From JAWBMQ01 sp038828875 (GTDB lineage Archaea > Nanobdellota > Nanobdellia > Woesearchaeales > JAWBMQ01): a stretch of DNA of 64,000 nucleotides. The DNA lies in assembly GCA_038828875.1 (NCBI GenBank), contig JAWBMQ010000005.1, positions 1-64,000 on the forward strand, read 5' to 3'. Of this stretch, positions 25,945 through 34,704 are shown in pieces (position 1 is the stretch's first letter; each line of letters begins with the position of its first letter). Position numbers and translations under genes: made by a program. Under the pieces are notes generated by a model. That model did not search any database and was not told where the DNA came from. It saw only the letters and a program-made list of their open reading frames with translations.

Positions 25945-27651
25945 TTATTCTTTGTGCCAATTAATGATTCTATTAATTAAATAATCTAGATGTTTCTTTT
26001 TTTCTACTAAATATTTATTGTATTCTAGAGCGTATTCTTTAAACATTTCTGAAAAATGAATTCCTCCCAGGAATTGTGGAACTAACACATACGTTGCTCC
26101 AGCTTTATAAAGTTTTAAAGTATCATCTAAATCGTTAGCTACATTCACAATAATGCATTTTGGATTGTTTTGCTTGAACATATGAACCAGTTTTATGTTA
26201 GTTTCAAAATCAGGTACACTAGAGAAAACCAACTTTATTTTTTTTAAATTTAAATTTTCAAAAATTGTGGAATCATTTGCATCTCCATATAAACAATTAT
26301 ATCCCATCTTTCTCAATTTTTTGATTATTTCAGGATTGTGATCAATTATTAAAAAAGAAATATTCTTATTCCTTAAAATTGGTAGCAAATCTACTGCAGT
26401 TCTGTTGCATCCAATTATTAAAACTTCATAATCTTCTTTCTCTTTTATTGATTTTTCATCGTTATTTGTATTTTCTTTTTTTATGAATAACTTTATTATT
26501 CTTTCTAAAATAGAATAAATTTTTTGAGAGTTCAAGATCATATAAGTAGAACCAATGAAAGTTATAATTCCTATTGTTGTAGAGATAGGTAATAATTCTG
26601 GACGAACATGTTTCAAGCTAATTCCCATAGAAATTAAAATCAAAGAAAATTCACTGATTTGTGCAACAGTTAATCCTGCGTAAAGACTTGTTCTTAGAGT
26701 ATATTTCATTGATTTCATTATTGCTATTACAATTAATGGATTTCCTAATAAAATAAAAGCAGATAAAGCTAATATGAAGTCTAAATTTTCTAGAACATTA
26801 GAAAAGTTAATTTGTGTTCCTAAAAGAATGAAAAACATAACTAAGAAAAAATCTCTTAAGGTTTTAACTTTTGAACTGATTTCATGATGATATGGTAAAG
26901 TCGATAAAGCAATTCCGGCGATTAATGCACCTGCTTCTATAGAGAAATTGAAATAATTGAATAAAGATGCAATACTTATGCACCAAGTTATTGAAAATAA
27001 CAGCAATGTTTCTGTTGATTTTGCAAAAAAGTCAGCTATCTTAGGAAGAATAAATTTACTAATTAATAAAACAGTTCCAAAAACAATAACTCCATTAATT
27101 ATGAGATTTAAAAAATTGTTTAAAAAACTTTGACCTGTATTTATAGTAGATAGAGCAATAAGAAGTATAATAGCAATAAGATCTTGAACAATTAAGAATC
27201 CTATAGAAATTTTTCCATGCAAAGTATCTATTTCATTTTTTTCGCTCAATAATTTCATAATAATAATAGTACTACTAAAAGCATAGGCTACGCTTAGATA
27301 TATAGCTTCCAAAAATGTAAATTTTCCAAACATTAAAACGATAATTGTTCCAATTATCGTGGTAAATAAAACTTGACCGATTCCAGTGATTACTGCAACT
27401 TTTCCATAACTTTTGGTTTCGTTAGGATTTAGAGAAATCCCTACTAAGAAAAGCAGCATTGCAACACCTAGTTGAGAAAGAATGCTTATAGTTTCTGGAT
27501 AATTTATCAAATTTAGAAACATAGGTCCTACTAAAATGCCGCTTAACAAATAACCAATGATTGGAGGTTGTTTTAGTAATTTAATTATTGCAGTAACAAA
27601 AGTAGTCAAAAGCAATAATTTCGTTAATTCAAAAAATGCTTGTTCAATCAT
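25945..27651 (-). CDS. Kef/CPA2-type monovalent cation:proton antiporter with RCK domain
   Basis: Protein of 568 aa from the ATG at 27651; a longer frame runs into the tRNA-Met gene and is rejected. Twelve or so membrane helices carry the CPA2 pattern (PPIIGYLLSGILVGP, SSTIIIMKLLSEK, QDLIAIILLIAL, AEISEF-like VAQISEFSLILISMG). A cytoplasmic Rossmann RCK (TrkA-N) domain begins near YEVLIIGCNRTA, where the usual GxGxxG loop is altered to GCNRTA. K+ or Na+ specificity cannot be read. It may be co-transcribed with e-MtaB. Confidence 0.88.
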   Translation of the reverse strand: MIEQAFFELTKLLLLTTFVTAIIKLLKQPPIIGYLLSGILVGPMFLNLINYPETISILSQLGVAMLLFLVGISLNPNETKSYGKVAVITGIGQVLFTTIIGTIIVLMFGKFTFLEAIYLSVAYAFSSTIIIMKLLSEKNEIDTLHGKISIGFLIVQDLIAIILLIALSTINTGQSFLNNFLNLIINGVIVFGTVLLISKFILPKIADFFAKSTETLLLFSITWCISIASLFNYFNFSIEAGALIAGIALSTLPYHHEISSKVKTLRDFFLVMFFILLGTQINFSNVLENLDFILALSAFILLGNPLIVIAIMKSMKYTLRTSLYAGLTVAQISEFSLILISMGISLKHVRPELLPISTTIGIITFIGSTYMILNSQKIYSILERIIKLFIKKENTNNDEKSIKEKEDYEVLIIGCNRTAVDLLPILRNKNISFLIIDHNPEIIKKLRKMGYNCLYGDANDSTIFENLNLKKIKLVFSSVPDFETNIKLVHMFKQNNPKCIIVNVANDLDDTLKLYKAGATYVLVPQFLGGIHFSEMFKEYALEYNKYLVEKKKHLDYLINRIINWHKE

Positions 27652-27730
27652 CTTAACATTATTCAGAAGTATGTTGAATTTATTAAATTTTTCAAAAATA
27701 AAAGAAAAAGGAAAAATCAAATAGAAAAAG

Positions 27731-27846
27731 TGCCGGAGGGGGGATTTGAACCCTCGACCTCCACGTTTCCCAGCGCCACTGAGCTTCATCATCGTTCAGA
27801 GCTCATATCTTATGAGCGTGGCGCTCTACCGCTGAGCTACTCCGGC
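27731..27846 (-). tRNA. tRNA-Met(CAT), elongator type, with intron
   Basis: The acceptor GCCGGAG pairs with CTCCGGC, with discriminator A. The spliced anticodon arm is CCACG-CTCATAA-CGTGG with anticodon CAT at 27812-27814. A 44-nt insertion lies between positions 37 and 38. The sequence lacks initiator features, so elongator Met is favoured, though an Ile2 tRNA with modified C34 cannot be excluded. CCA is not encoded. Confidence 0.9.
27767..27810 (-). other. Archaeal tRNA intron at 37/38 with bulge-helix-bulge
   Basis: 44-nt intron. The exon bases CTCA (32-35) pair with intron TGGG to form the 4-bp central helix. The flanking 3-nt bulges are TA|A at the 5' site and AA|A at the 3' site, each cut after the second base. 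This is the strict motif for the archaeal splicing endonuclease. Confidence 0.85.
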
Positions 27847-27966
27847 AAAAGTAATAATTTTTGGTTTTTTCAAATTTATATAAATATTTTGTTTGGATTT
27901 TTCAAGAATTTTGGATTATTAATTTTTTCAAAAAATTTTTAACTTTTTTATCCTTTTTAATATATT

Positions 27967-29856
27967 ATGGATTTTAATGTAGTGGTAAATTATTTGGAAA
28001 AGATAAATTCTACAACTAAGAATTTAGAAAAGGTTTATTTGATTTCTAAATTATTGAAAAATTCTGATGAGGATCTTGAATATCTTATTTTATTTTTACA
28101 AGGGTTAGTTTTTAAAGAAACTGAACAAAAAGATTTAGGAATTTCTGCAAGATTATTAATAAAAACATTTTCAAAATTGACAGGAATTTCAGAAGATAGA
28201 ATAGAAGCATTATGGAAGGATAAAGGAGATTTAGGAGATGTGATTTATGAATTGATGAATAAAATTAAGCAAAAATCACTTATATTAGAAAAAAGATTAC
28301 TAACTTTGAAAGAAATTTATAGTATATTTAAAAAAATAGCAGCAGAAGAAGGAGAAAAAAGTATAATTAAAAAAATAGCTTACTTAAATGAGATTTACTA
28401 TAAATGTTCACCATTAGAAGCTAAATATTTTACACGATTAATTTTAGGACAGCTTAGAGCAGGGATTGCTACTGGATTATTGATAGATGCAATAGCTTTT
28501 GCATATTTGCCTAAGGATATAAATTCAGTAAAGAAATGTGAAGATTGTGATGAAGTTGTTTTTGATTACGATTATTGTGTGAATTGTAAAAGCAAAAGTT
28601 TGTTTTCTTTAAAAATAGAAGTACCAAAAATCTCTGATTTTAACATAGATAATTTAGATCAAAATTTCTTCAATTTAGATTATGTAGATGATGATCTTAA
28701 GATTTTAAAAGATATAGTTGAAGAAAAGTATAATTATTGTAATGATCTTTCTTATGTAGTTTTAGCATTGAAAGATTCACGTAATGATCCTTCTTTATTC
28801 AATAAAATCAACATAACATTATTCACTCCAGTTCGTTCAATGTTGTTTGTTAAAGTTAATTCTTCTAAAGAAGCTCTTGAAGTTGTTGGAATTCCAGCTG
28901 CAGTTGAATATAAGTATGATGGATTTAGAGTACAAGCTCATGTAAAGCAAGAAAATGATTCTACTAAAGTTAAGCTTTACACTAGAAATTTAGAAGAGGT
29001 TACTGAAAAATTTCCTGAAATTGTTGAAGAATTGAAATTGTTAAATAGAAACATTATTCTTGATGGAGAAGTCGTTGCGTATGAAAATGAAAAGCCATTG
29101 CCTTTTCAAAAGATAAGTCAGAGAATTATGAGAAAATACAATATCGAAAATTATAAATCATTACTTTCAGTTAAATATCATGTTTTTGATATTCTTTATT
29201 TAGATGATAAAGTTTTAGTAAAAGAACCATTTTCAAAAAGGAGAGAAACGTTGATAGATGTTATGAAAAAAATAAAAAGTGATAAACTTTTAGTAGCAGA
29301 CCAAATAATAGTAACAAATCCTGACCAAATAAATGAATTTTTTGATAAAGCAATTCAACAAGGTCACGAAGGAGTAATGGTTAAATCGCTAAATGCAATT
29401 TACAAACCAGGAAAAAGGGTTGGTTATGGAGTAAAGTTGAAAGCAGTTTTAGAACCTTTAGATTTAGTAATTACTCAAGCTGAATATGGGGAAGGTAAAA
29501 GAAGTAAGTGGTTAAGTAGCTATTACGTTTCTTGTATTCATAACGGAGAATTTTTAGAAATAGGCAAAGTTTCAAGTGGATTGAAAGAAAAGGCTGAAGA
29601 AGGAATCACATATGAAGAAATGACGAATTTACTAAAACCTTTAATAATTAATGAAGAAGGTAAAAAGGTAAAATTAGTACCAAAAATTGTAGTTTCAGTA
29701 GCTTATGAAGAGATTCAAAAATCTAATGAATATGAATCAGGATTCGCATTAAGATTTCCCAGAATTTTAATGTTAAGAGAAAAGCCAATAAACGAATGTT
29801 CTACTTTAGATGATGTAATTTCTATTTATAATAAGCAGCGGGCAAGGAATCAATAA
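27967..29856 (+). CDS. lig: ATP-dependent DNA ligase with zinc-ribbon insertion
   Basis: Protein of 629 aa, longer than the usual 550-610. The N-terminal DNA-binding domain contains LGQLRAGIATGLLIDAIAFAYLP. The nucleotidyl-transfer domain has catalytic Lys316 in EYKYDGFRVQAH, plus LDGEVVAYE and GHEGVMVKSLNA. An OB fold (KLKAVLEPLDLVI, KWLSSYYVSCI) follows. Between the first two domains, four cysteines in C191-x2-C194-x9-C204-x2-C207 form an apparent zinc ribbon, within about 65 extra residues. It joins Okazaki fragments and seals repair nicks. It is monocistronic, starting just after a TATA-like stretch. Confidence 0.95.
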   Translation: MDFNVVVNYLEKINSTTKNLEKVYLISKLLKNSDEDLEYLILFLQGLVFKETEQKDLGISARLLIKTFSKLTGISEDRIEALWKDKGDLGDVIYELMNKIKQKSLILEKRLLTLKEIYSIFKKIAAEEGEKSIIKKIAYLNEIYYKCSPLEAKYFTRLILGQLRAGIATGLLIDAIAFAYLPKDINSVKKCEDCDEVVFDYDYCVNCKSKSLFSLKIEVPKISDFNIDNLDQNFFNLDYVDDDLKILKDIVEEKYNYCNDLSYVVLALKDSRNDPSLFNKINITLFTPVRSMLFVKVNSSKEALEVVGIPAAVEYKYDGFRVQAHVKQENDSTKVKLYTRNLEEVTEKFPEIVEELKLLNRNIILDGEVVAYENEKPLPFQKISQRIMRKYNIENYKSLLSVKYHVFDILYLDDKVLVKEPFSKRRETLIDVMKKIKSDKLLVADQIIVTNPDQINEFFDKAIQQGHEGVMVKSLNAIYKPGKRVGYGVKLKAVLEPLDLVITQAEYGEGKRSKWLSSYYVSCIHNGEFLEIGKVSSGLKEKAEEGITYEEMTNLLKPLIINEEGKKVKLVPKIVVSVAYEEIQKSNEYESGFALRFPRILMLREKPINECSTLDDVISIYNKQRARNQ

Positions 29857-29940
29857 ATAAAGCTAAATTTCTATGAATTTCTTATATGATTAAAAATAAA
29901 AAAAAGAAACGAAAATAAAAATCTTAATTTTTGAAACTTT

Positions 29941-30120
29941 TCAGTTTTCACTTTCTTGTCCGTTAATCATTTTTCCGTAGTATTCTGCTGCTCTGATGTC
30001 TGTTATTATTGTTTTATGTATTACATACTTTCCATCTTTGCTTTTACTCAATTTGGTTTCTATTATGGGCATATTCAAAAGCTGTTTTATTTTGCTTTCT
30101 GGCAAATCTTCGATATCCAT
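29941..30120 (-). CDS. Small conserved-looking archaeal protein (59 aa)
   Basis: Read directly from the DNA: a 59-aa frame starting MDIEDLPESKIKQLLNMP, with a lysine-rich middle KSKDGKYVIHKTIITDIRAA and ending in a short acidic tail. GGTGATAAC, a perfect match to the ribosome binding sites of neighbouring genes, lies just before the ATG. A weaker frame exists on the opposite strand and is rejected. The KDGKYVIHKT segment reads like a beta hairpin of a small nucleic-acid-binding protein, but no family is named here. It is divergent from the proteasome gene. Confidence 0.7.
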   Translation of the reverse strand: MDIEDLPESKIKQLLNMPIIETKLSKSKDGKYVIHKTIITDIRAAEYYGKMINGQESEN

Positions 30121-30319
30121 GTTATCACCGAAGAAAAGATTACAATTCAGTTAAAATATTTTGTTAGCATAAAAATGAAAAATTTTCTATAATTAATTTA
30201 TTAATCGAAAATTTTACATAGAAAAATTTATATAATACTTTGAAATTTATTAAGATTACAGATTTTTAATTTAAAAAAATTCTCAAAATAAAAAATTAAA
30301 AAATAAATAGGTTGAAATT

Positions 30320-30949
30320 ATGGAAGAAAAAGTTTTGAAAACAGGAACAACGACTGTTGGTTTAGTTACAAAAGAAGGAATTATTTTAGGTACTGATAAA
30401 CGAGCTACTGCAGGGTATTTAATAGTTGATAAAAAAGCACAAAAATTGCATAAGATTACAGATACCATTGCATTGACAATTGCAGGTAGTGTTTCAGATG
30501 CTCAGAAAATAATTTCTTTAGTTAAAGCAGAGATAAAATTTCAATCATTAAGAATCTTAAGGCCTCTTACAGCAACAGAGGTAGCTTATTTTTTAAGTAA
30601 CATAGTATATCAAAAAATTAGAGAATTTTCAACTATAGAAAGTGTAGCTCATTTTATTTTAGCAGGCTTAGATAATGGAACCTTTTCTTTGTATGATATC
30701 TTTCCAGATGGTTCTGTGACAAAAATTGATGATTTTGTTTCATCCGGATCAGGGAGTGTTTTTGCATATGGTGTTTTAGAAACTAATTATGATAAAAATC
30801 TAACTATAGAAGAAGGAAAAAAATTAGTAGTAAAAGCAATCAATGCAGCATTACAAAGAGATATTGCAAGTGGAAATGGTATCGAATTGTTGGTTGTTGA
30901 TAAGAATGGAGTGAATTTTGTTGATGTATCATCAATAAAACTAAATTAA
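30320..30949 (+). CDS. psmB: 20S proteasome beta subunit
   Basis: Protein of 209 aa. A 9-residue propeptide (MEEKVLKTG) is followed by the mature N-terminus TTTVGLVTKEG. In mature numbering Thr1, Asp17 and Lys33 are all present, and the SGSGS loop needed for catalysis is seen in VSSGSGSVFAYGVL. It is therefore an active, self-processing subunit forming the inner rings of the archaeal 20S core. AGGTTGAAATT precedes the ATG and a TATA-like element lies in the 200-nt upstream region. Confidence 0.95.
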   Translation: MEEKVLKTGTTTVGLVTKEGIILGTDKRATAGYLIVDKKAQKLHKITDTIALTIAGSVSDAQKIISLVKAEIKFQSLRILRPLTATEVAYFLSNIVYQKIREFSTIESVAHFILAGLDNGTFSLYDIFPDGSVTKIDDFVSSGSGSVFAYGVLETNYDKNLTIEEGKKLVVKAINAALQRDIASGNGIELLVVDKNGVNFVDVSSIKLN

Positions 30950-31062
30950 ATTTTTTGTTTTTTGATTTTCTTTTTAAAGTTTATTTACCAAAAAATTTTT
31001 CATTTTATTCCGTTTAACTCTTTTAATGTTTCGCATATAATAAACATAAAAAAAGTGATAGC

Positions 31063-32958
31063 ATGGCAAGTATTATTAAAGAAATTTTAAAATATTTTCC
31101 TAACAATGTAATTAGCAATGCAACTTATGAAGGAGCTAATATTGTGCTTTATACTAACGATAAGAATTTTTTAAAAAATTCAGAAGAAGAAATTAAGAAA
31201 GTAGTTGACATTTTTAAGAAAAGAATTGAATTGAGAGGGGATAAATCTATATTAATGTCTGTTGATAAAGCTAAGGAAAAGATATTAGAATTAATTCCTC
31301 AAGAAGCAAATGTAGGTGAAATAAAATTTGATTTTGATAGGAGTTTAGTAATAATTGAAGCAGAAAAACCAGGAGTAGCGATAGGAAAACAAGGTGCAAT
31401 TTTGAAAGAAATCAAGAAAAAAACTTATTGGACTGCACAAGTTATAAGAAAACCTCCAATAAAATCTCCATTATTAGAGGGAATAAAGAATATTTTATAT
31501 GAGCACAGTGATGATTATAAAAAGTTCTTGAATCAAGTAGGTGAAAGAGTTTATAATGGATGGATTAGAAGTAGAAAGCAAGAATGGGTAAGGATTGGAT
31601 TTTTAGGAGGAGCAGGTCAAGTAGGAAGAAGTTGTCTTTATTTACAAACACAAGAATCTAGAATATTAATAGATGTCGGAATTGATGTTTCACAAAATGA
31701 TTTAAATGCGTATCCTATTTTAGATGTTCCAGAGCTTAATTTATCAGAAATTGATGCAGTTATTGTAAGTCATTCTCATTTAGATCATTCGGGTTTTGTT
31801 CCTGCATTGTTTAGATATGGATATCGTGGTCCAGTTTATACAACAGCTCCAACAAGAGATGTTATGATATTGATGCAATTGGATTTTATAAAAATTCAGC
31901 TAGATGCAGGTCAAGATCCTTTATACGATGCGGATGATGTTAAAAATATGTTAATGCACACAATAGTTTTAGATTACGATGAAGTTACTGATGTTACTCC
32001 CGATGTTCGAATTACTTTTCACAATGCAGGCCATATTTTAGGAAGTTCTTTAGTGCATGTCAATATAGGAAATGGTTTGCATAATTTGCTTTATTCTGGA
32101 GATTTTAAGTATTCTAAAACTTATTTATTAGATCCTGCTATTAATAAATTCCAAAGAGTAGAAACAATAATTCTTGAATCTACATATGGTTCATCTAATG
32201 ATCTTTTTAAATCAAGAGATGAACTCTATGAAGAATTTTTAAATTACGTTAATTCTGTTATTTCTAATAATGGTAAAATTTTGATCCCTGTGTTAGGATC
32301 AGGAAGAGCACAAGAAGTAATGTTAATTCTAGAAGATGCAATAAATCAAGGTAAAATTCCTAAAATTCCAATTTATTTAGATGGAATGGTGTGGGATATT
32401 ACTGCAATTCATACAGCATATCCGGAATATTTAGGGAGTACTCTCAGAAACAGAATTTTTAATAAAAATGATAATCCTTTTGTTTCAGAGATATTTAAAT
32501 TTGTTGGAAGTAACAAAGAACGTCAAATGTTTATTGAGCAAGAGGGTCCTGCAGTATTCATTGCTACTTCAGGGATGCTTACTGGAGGAGCATCAGTTGA
32601 ATATTTTAAGGAATTAGCAGATAATCCAAAGAATGCAATCCTTTTCGTTTCTTATTTAGCTCAAAATACGTTAGGAAGAAGAATTTTAAATGGAGAAAAA
32701 GAATTTGTATTTAGAGAAGGAGATAAAAATAGAATTGTTCAAGTTAAATGTAATGTTAATTTGATTTCAGGTTTAAGTGGTCATGCAGATAGAAAAGAAA
32801 TTGTAAATTTCTTAAAGTATATGCAACCAAAACCAAAAAGAGCATTTGTAATTCATGGAGAATATAGTAAAAGTAAAGATTTAGCAGATTACATAGCAAA
32901 AAAGTTTAATATGGAAGTTGAAGTTCCTAGAAATTTAGATGTTTATAGATTAGTTTAA
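31063..32958 (+). CDS. aCPSF1/FttA transcription-termination beta-CASP nuclease
   Basis: Protein of 631 aa. The N-terminal KH region (GKQGAILKEIKKKT as the GxxG-type loop) is followed by a metallo-beta-lactamase core. H237, H239, D241 and H242 sit in SHSHLDHSG and the next metal histidine in NAGHILGSS. A beta-CASP domain is inserted (PVLGSGRAQEVM, ATSGMLTGGASVEYF), and the end carries GHADRKEI and FVIHGE. The archaeal orthologue cuts nascent RNA after U-rich sites and ends transcription. Length is typical. Many T-rich gene ends in this window are possible targets (inference). Confidence 0.95.
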   Translation: MASIIKEILKYFPNNVISNATYEGANIVLYTNDKNFLKNSEEEIKKVVDIFKKRIELRGDKSILMSVDKAKEKILELIPQEANVGEIKFDFDRSLVIIEAEKPGVAIGKQGAILKEIKKKTYWTAQVIRKPPIKSPLLEGIKNILYEHSDDYKKFLNQVGERVYNGWIRSRKQEWVRIGFLGGAGQVGRSCLYLQTQESRILIDVGIDVSQNDLNAYPILDVPELNLSEIDAVIVSHSHLDHSGFVPALFRYGYRGPVYTTAPTRDVMILMQLDFIKIQLDAGQDPLYDADDVKNMLMHTIVLDYDEVTDVTPDVRITFHNAGHILGSSLVHVNIGNGLHNLLYSGDFKYSKTYLLDPAINKFQRVETIILESTYGSSNDLFKSRDELYEEFLNYVNSVISNNGKILIPVLGSGRAQEVMLILEDAINQGKIPKIPIYLDGMVWDITAIHTAYPEYLGSTLRNRIFNKNDNPFVSEIFKFVGSNKERQMFIEQEGPAVFIATSGMLTGGASVEYFKELADNPKNAILFVSYLAQNTLGRRILNGEKEFVFREGDKNRIVQVKCNVNLISGLSGHADRKEIVNFLKYMQPKPKRAFVIHGEYSKSKDLADYIAKKFNMEVEVPRNLDVYRLV

Positions 32959-32967
32959 AATAAAATG

Positions 32968-33051
32968 CGTCGGGGGAGGGATTTGAACCCTCAAGCCCTT
33001 TCGGGCACTGGATCTCAAGTCCAGCGCACTACCAGGTTATGCGACCCCGAC
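32968..33051 (-). tRNA. tRNA-Ser(TGA)
   Basis: Class II tRNA. The acceptor GTCGGGG pairs with CCCCGAC, with discriminator G. The anticodon stem is CTGGA/TCCAG, the loop CTTGAGA has anticodon TGA, and the long variable arm TGCCCGAAAGGGCT is present. CCA is not encoded. Its 3' end lies 10 nt from the convergent FttA stop. Confidence 0.95.
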
Positions 33052-33154
33052 AGATTAATTTTAAAGTCTTGTTTTTTTACAATTTTTATCCTTTTAAGAA
33101 TTATAAATGTTTTTTAAATTTTTTTATTATATCTTTTCAATCTTATTTTTATTT

Positions 33155-33913
33155 TTAAGAAATTATATCCAATTTTAAGTAATGGTTTATCAATTCATTA
33201 TCTTTGCAAGAGGCAATTGTCTCTTTTATGATTTTTTTGTTTTCTAAAAGAAGTAGCATAATTTCTTCCATTGTTTCGCAGTCAATAATTTTTTTGAAAT
33301 TTGAAATTATTGTTTTTATCTTATGTTCACTTAATTTTTTTCCTTTTTCTATTATGGTTTCGTACATATCAATTATATAATTAACAGTGTCTAAAATTTT
33401 CAGTAAAATAAGATATTTTTCTAAATTGTAATTCATATTTTTGAGTAAATTTTGATGATTTATACTTTGAAGTTTTTGTTTTATTTTGAATATTATTTCT
33501 TTTTCATTTTTTTCAATATTGTCAAATAAAATTTCTATAAGAGTATGAATCTTTTTAAATTCATTTAATTCATTTCTTTCTGAGAATTCAAGAATGTAGG
33601 AGTAATCACTAAGTTTTGTTATTTTTATATCATTTAAATTTTTTAATTCTTCGAAAGTTGAAGGAATTTCAATATATTCAAAACCTAATTTATTTAAAAA
33701 TTTTAAAAGTTTTATTCTTTCGTAATTAGATAAGGAATCCCACAAAGATTTATCAATCTTAGTAATATGTTGCTCTTTTTTCATAACTAACTTATCATTG
33801 TACAAGCAAACAGAAAGTACATCTCCTTTTTTTAAGCTTAATTTTTTTATGAATTCTTTTGGCAAACAAAGCGCAAGAGTATTGTTTGCGATTTGAATGA
33901 TCTTGTGTTTCAT
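33155..33913 (-). CDS. AbrB-PhoU-type transcription/phosphate regulator
   Basis: Protein of 252 aa. Residues 1-45 form a SpoVT/AbrB-like swapped-hairpin DNA-binding domain (IIQIANNTLALCLPKEFIKKLSLKKGDVL). The rest is an all-helical PhoU-like part with repeated FKKI-type helices. This AbrB-PhoU fusion (COG0704 type) is common in archaea and is thought to regulate phosphate transport. No Pst or Pho transporter genes lie nearby, so the target is open. Its promoter carries a palindrome next to the TATA box that also occurs before the gene at 57634. Confidence 0.8.
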   Translation of the reverse strand: MKHKIIQIANNTLALCLPKEFIKKLSLKKGDVLSVCLYNDKLVMKKEQHITKIDKSLWDSLSNYERIKLLKFLNKLGFEYIEIPSTFEELKNLNDIKITKLSDYSYILEFSERNELNEFKKIHTLIEILFDNIEKNEKEIIFKIKQKLQSINHQNLLKNMNYNLEKYLILLKILDTVNYIIDMYETIIEKGKKLSEHKIKTIISNFKKIIDCETMEEIMLLLLENKKIIKETIASCKDNELINHYLKLDIIS

Positions 33914-33925
33914 AATCTCTATTGC

Positions 33926-33958
33926 TCACTATGGAGTGATTACAAATTTATAAAGATT
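33926..33958 (-). promoter_or_regulatory. Palindrome-TATA promoter of AbrB-PhoU gene
   Basis: TCACT-ATGG-AGTGA (33926-33939) lies one base from TACAAATTTATAAAGATT (33941-33958), which contains the TATA box for the minus-strand gene. The 18-mer is identical at 58530-58547. The palindrome falls between TATA and the start, a good place for a repressor. Confidence 0.55.
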
Positions 33959-34020
33959 ACCTTAAAATTTCATTTTTTTCAGAAAAATTATAAATTTTTT
34001 ATAAATATTAGTCGGAATAA

Positions 34021-34704
34021 TCACATATTTTGTTTTACTTCTAAAATCCATTCTTCTAAAATTTTGTCAGGTTCTTTTGCTTTAACAATTCCCGAAGAAA
34101 CCAAAATGCCATTTGCTCCTAATTTTAGTGCTATTGCTAAATCTTTTTTCTTTTTTATTCCTGCTCCAACTAGAAGAGGAATGCTATTTTTTTGATTTTT
34201 CAAAAATTTTACAGCAAGGGTTATTTGTTCTCCTTTTGCTTCACTTACACTTATATCACCAGCAATTAATTCAGGAGGTTCATAAGCGATATATGTAGGC
34301 ATAAATGATGCGACTGCAGCAACCATTAGAGGATCATTTGCACATACCATAGTTTGAAATTCATAATTTTTTGCTATCTTTACAGCTTCTTCTAGTTCAT
34401 CAATTCTCATTTTATGTTCAGAATGATTAAGTAAGCTTCCTTTTGCGCCAGCAGCGATTAGAGAATTGATTGATATAAAACCAGTATTTCTCTCAGGAGC
34501 AATAGGATCAAAGTGTTGTCCAAAAACAATGATATTTGTTTCTTTAGAAATTCTAAAGATATCAGCTGTTTGTACAGCAATAATAAATTCAAACATATTT
34601 CCGTACTGAATTTTTAGTTTTTCTATCTTTTTTGCAAGTATTAGAGCATTTTCTCCTGTTCCTTCTAGATAAGTTTTAAAATTTATGGCAATTATAGGTT
34701 TCAT
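34021..34704 (-). CDS. tpiA: Triosephosphate isomerase, archaeal type
   Basis: Protein of 227 aa, the short archaeal form. Catalytic and phosphate-loop elements are present: AINFKTY (substrate-binding Asn/Lys), LLNHSEHK (His), YIAYEPPELIAGD (Glu and loop 6), and GAGIKKKKDLAIA with GANGILVSSGI (phosphate binding). It interconverts DHAP and glyceraldehyde-3-phosphate in glycolysis or gluconeogenesis. The start overlaps the nucleotidyltransferase gene by 4 nt. Confidence 0.95.
   Translation of the reverse strand: MKPIIAINFKTYLEGTGENALILAKKIEKLKIQYGNMFEFIIAVQTADIFRISKETNIIVFGQHFDPIAPERNTGFISINSLIAAGAKGSLLNHSEHKMRIDELEEAVKIAKNYEFQTMVCANDPLMVAAVASFMPTYIAYEPPELIAGDISVSEAKGEQITLAVKFLKNQKNSIPLLVGAGIKKKKDLAIALKLGANGILVSSGIVKAKEPDKILEEWILEVKQNM

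Noticed and set aside
27652..27792. N-terminal extension of the Kef-type gene
   Set aside because: It reads through the tRNA-Met gene; the family start fits the ATG at 27651.
27640..27942. 100-codon frame on the plus strand
   Set aside because: It lies over tRNA-Met and the Kef start on the other strand and shows no protein-like pattern.
29956..30192. 78-codon plus-strand frame
   Set aside because: Shadow of the 59-aa minus-strand gene, which has the GGTGATAAC binding site and a better composition.
32961..32976. Recombination site at the tRNA-Ser 3' ends
   Set aside because: The 3' parts of the two tRNA-Ser genes look alike because of tRNA paralogy; there is no integrase or repeat border nearby.
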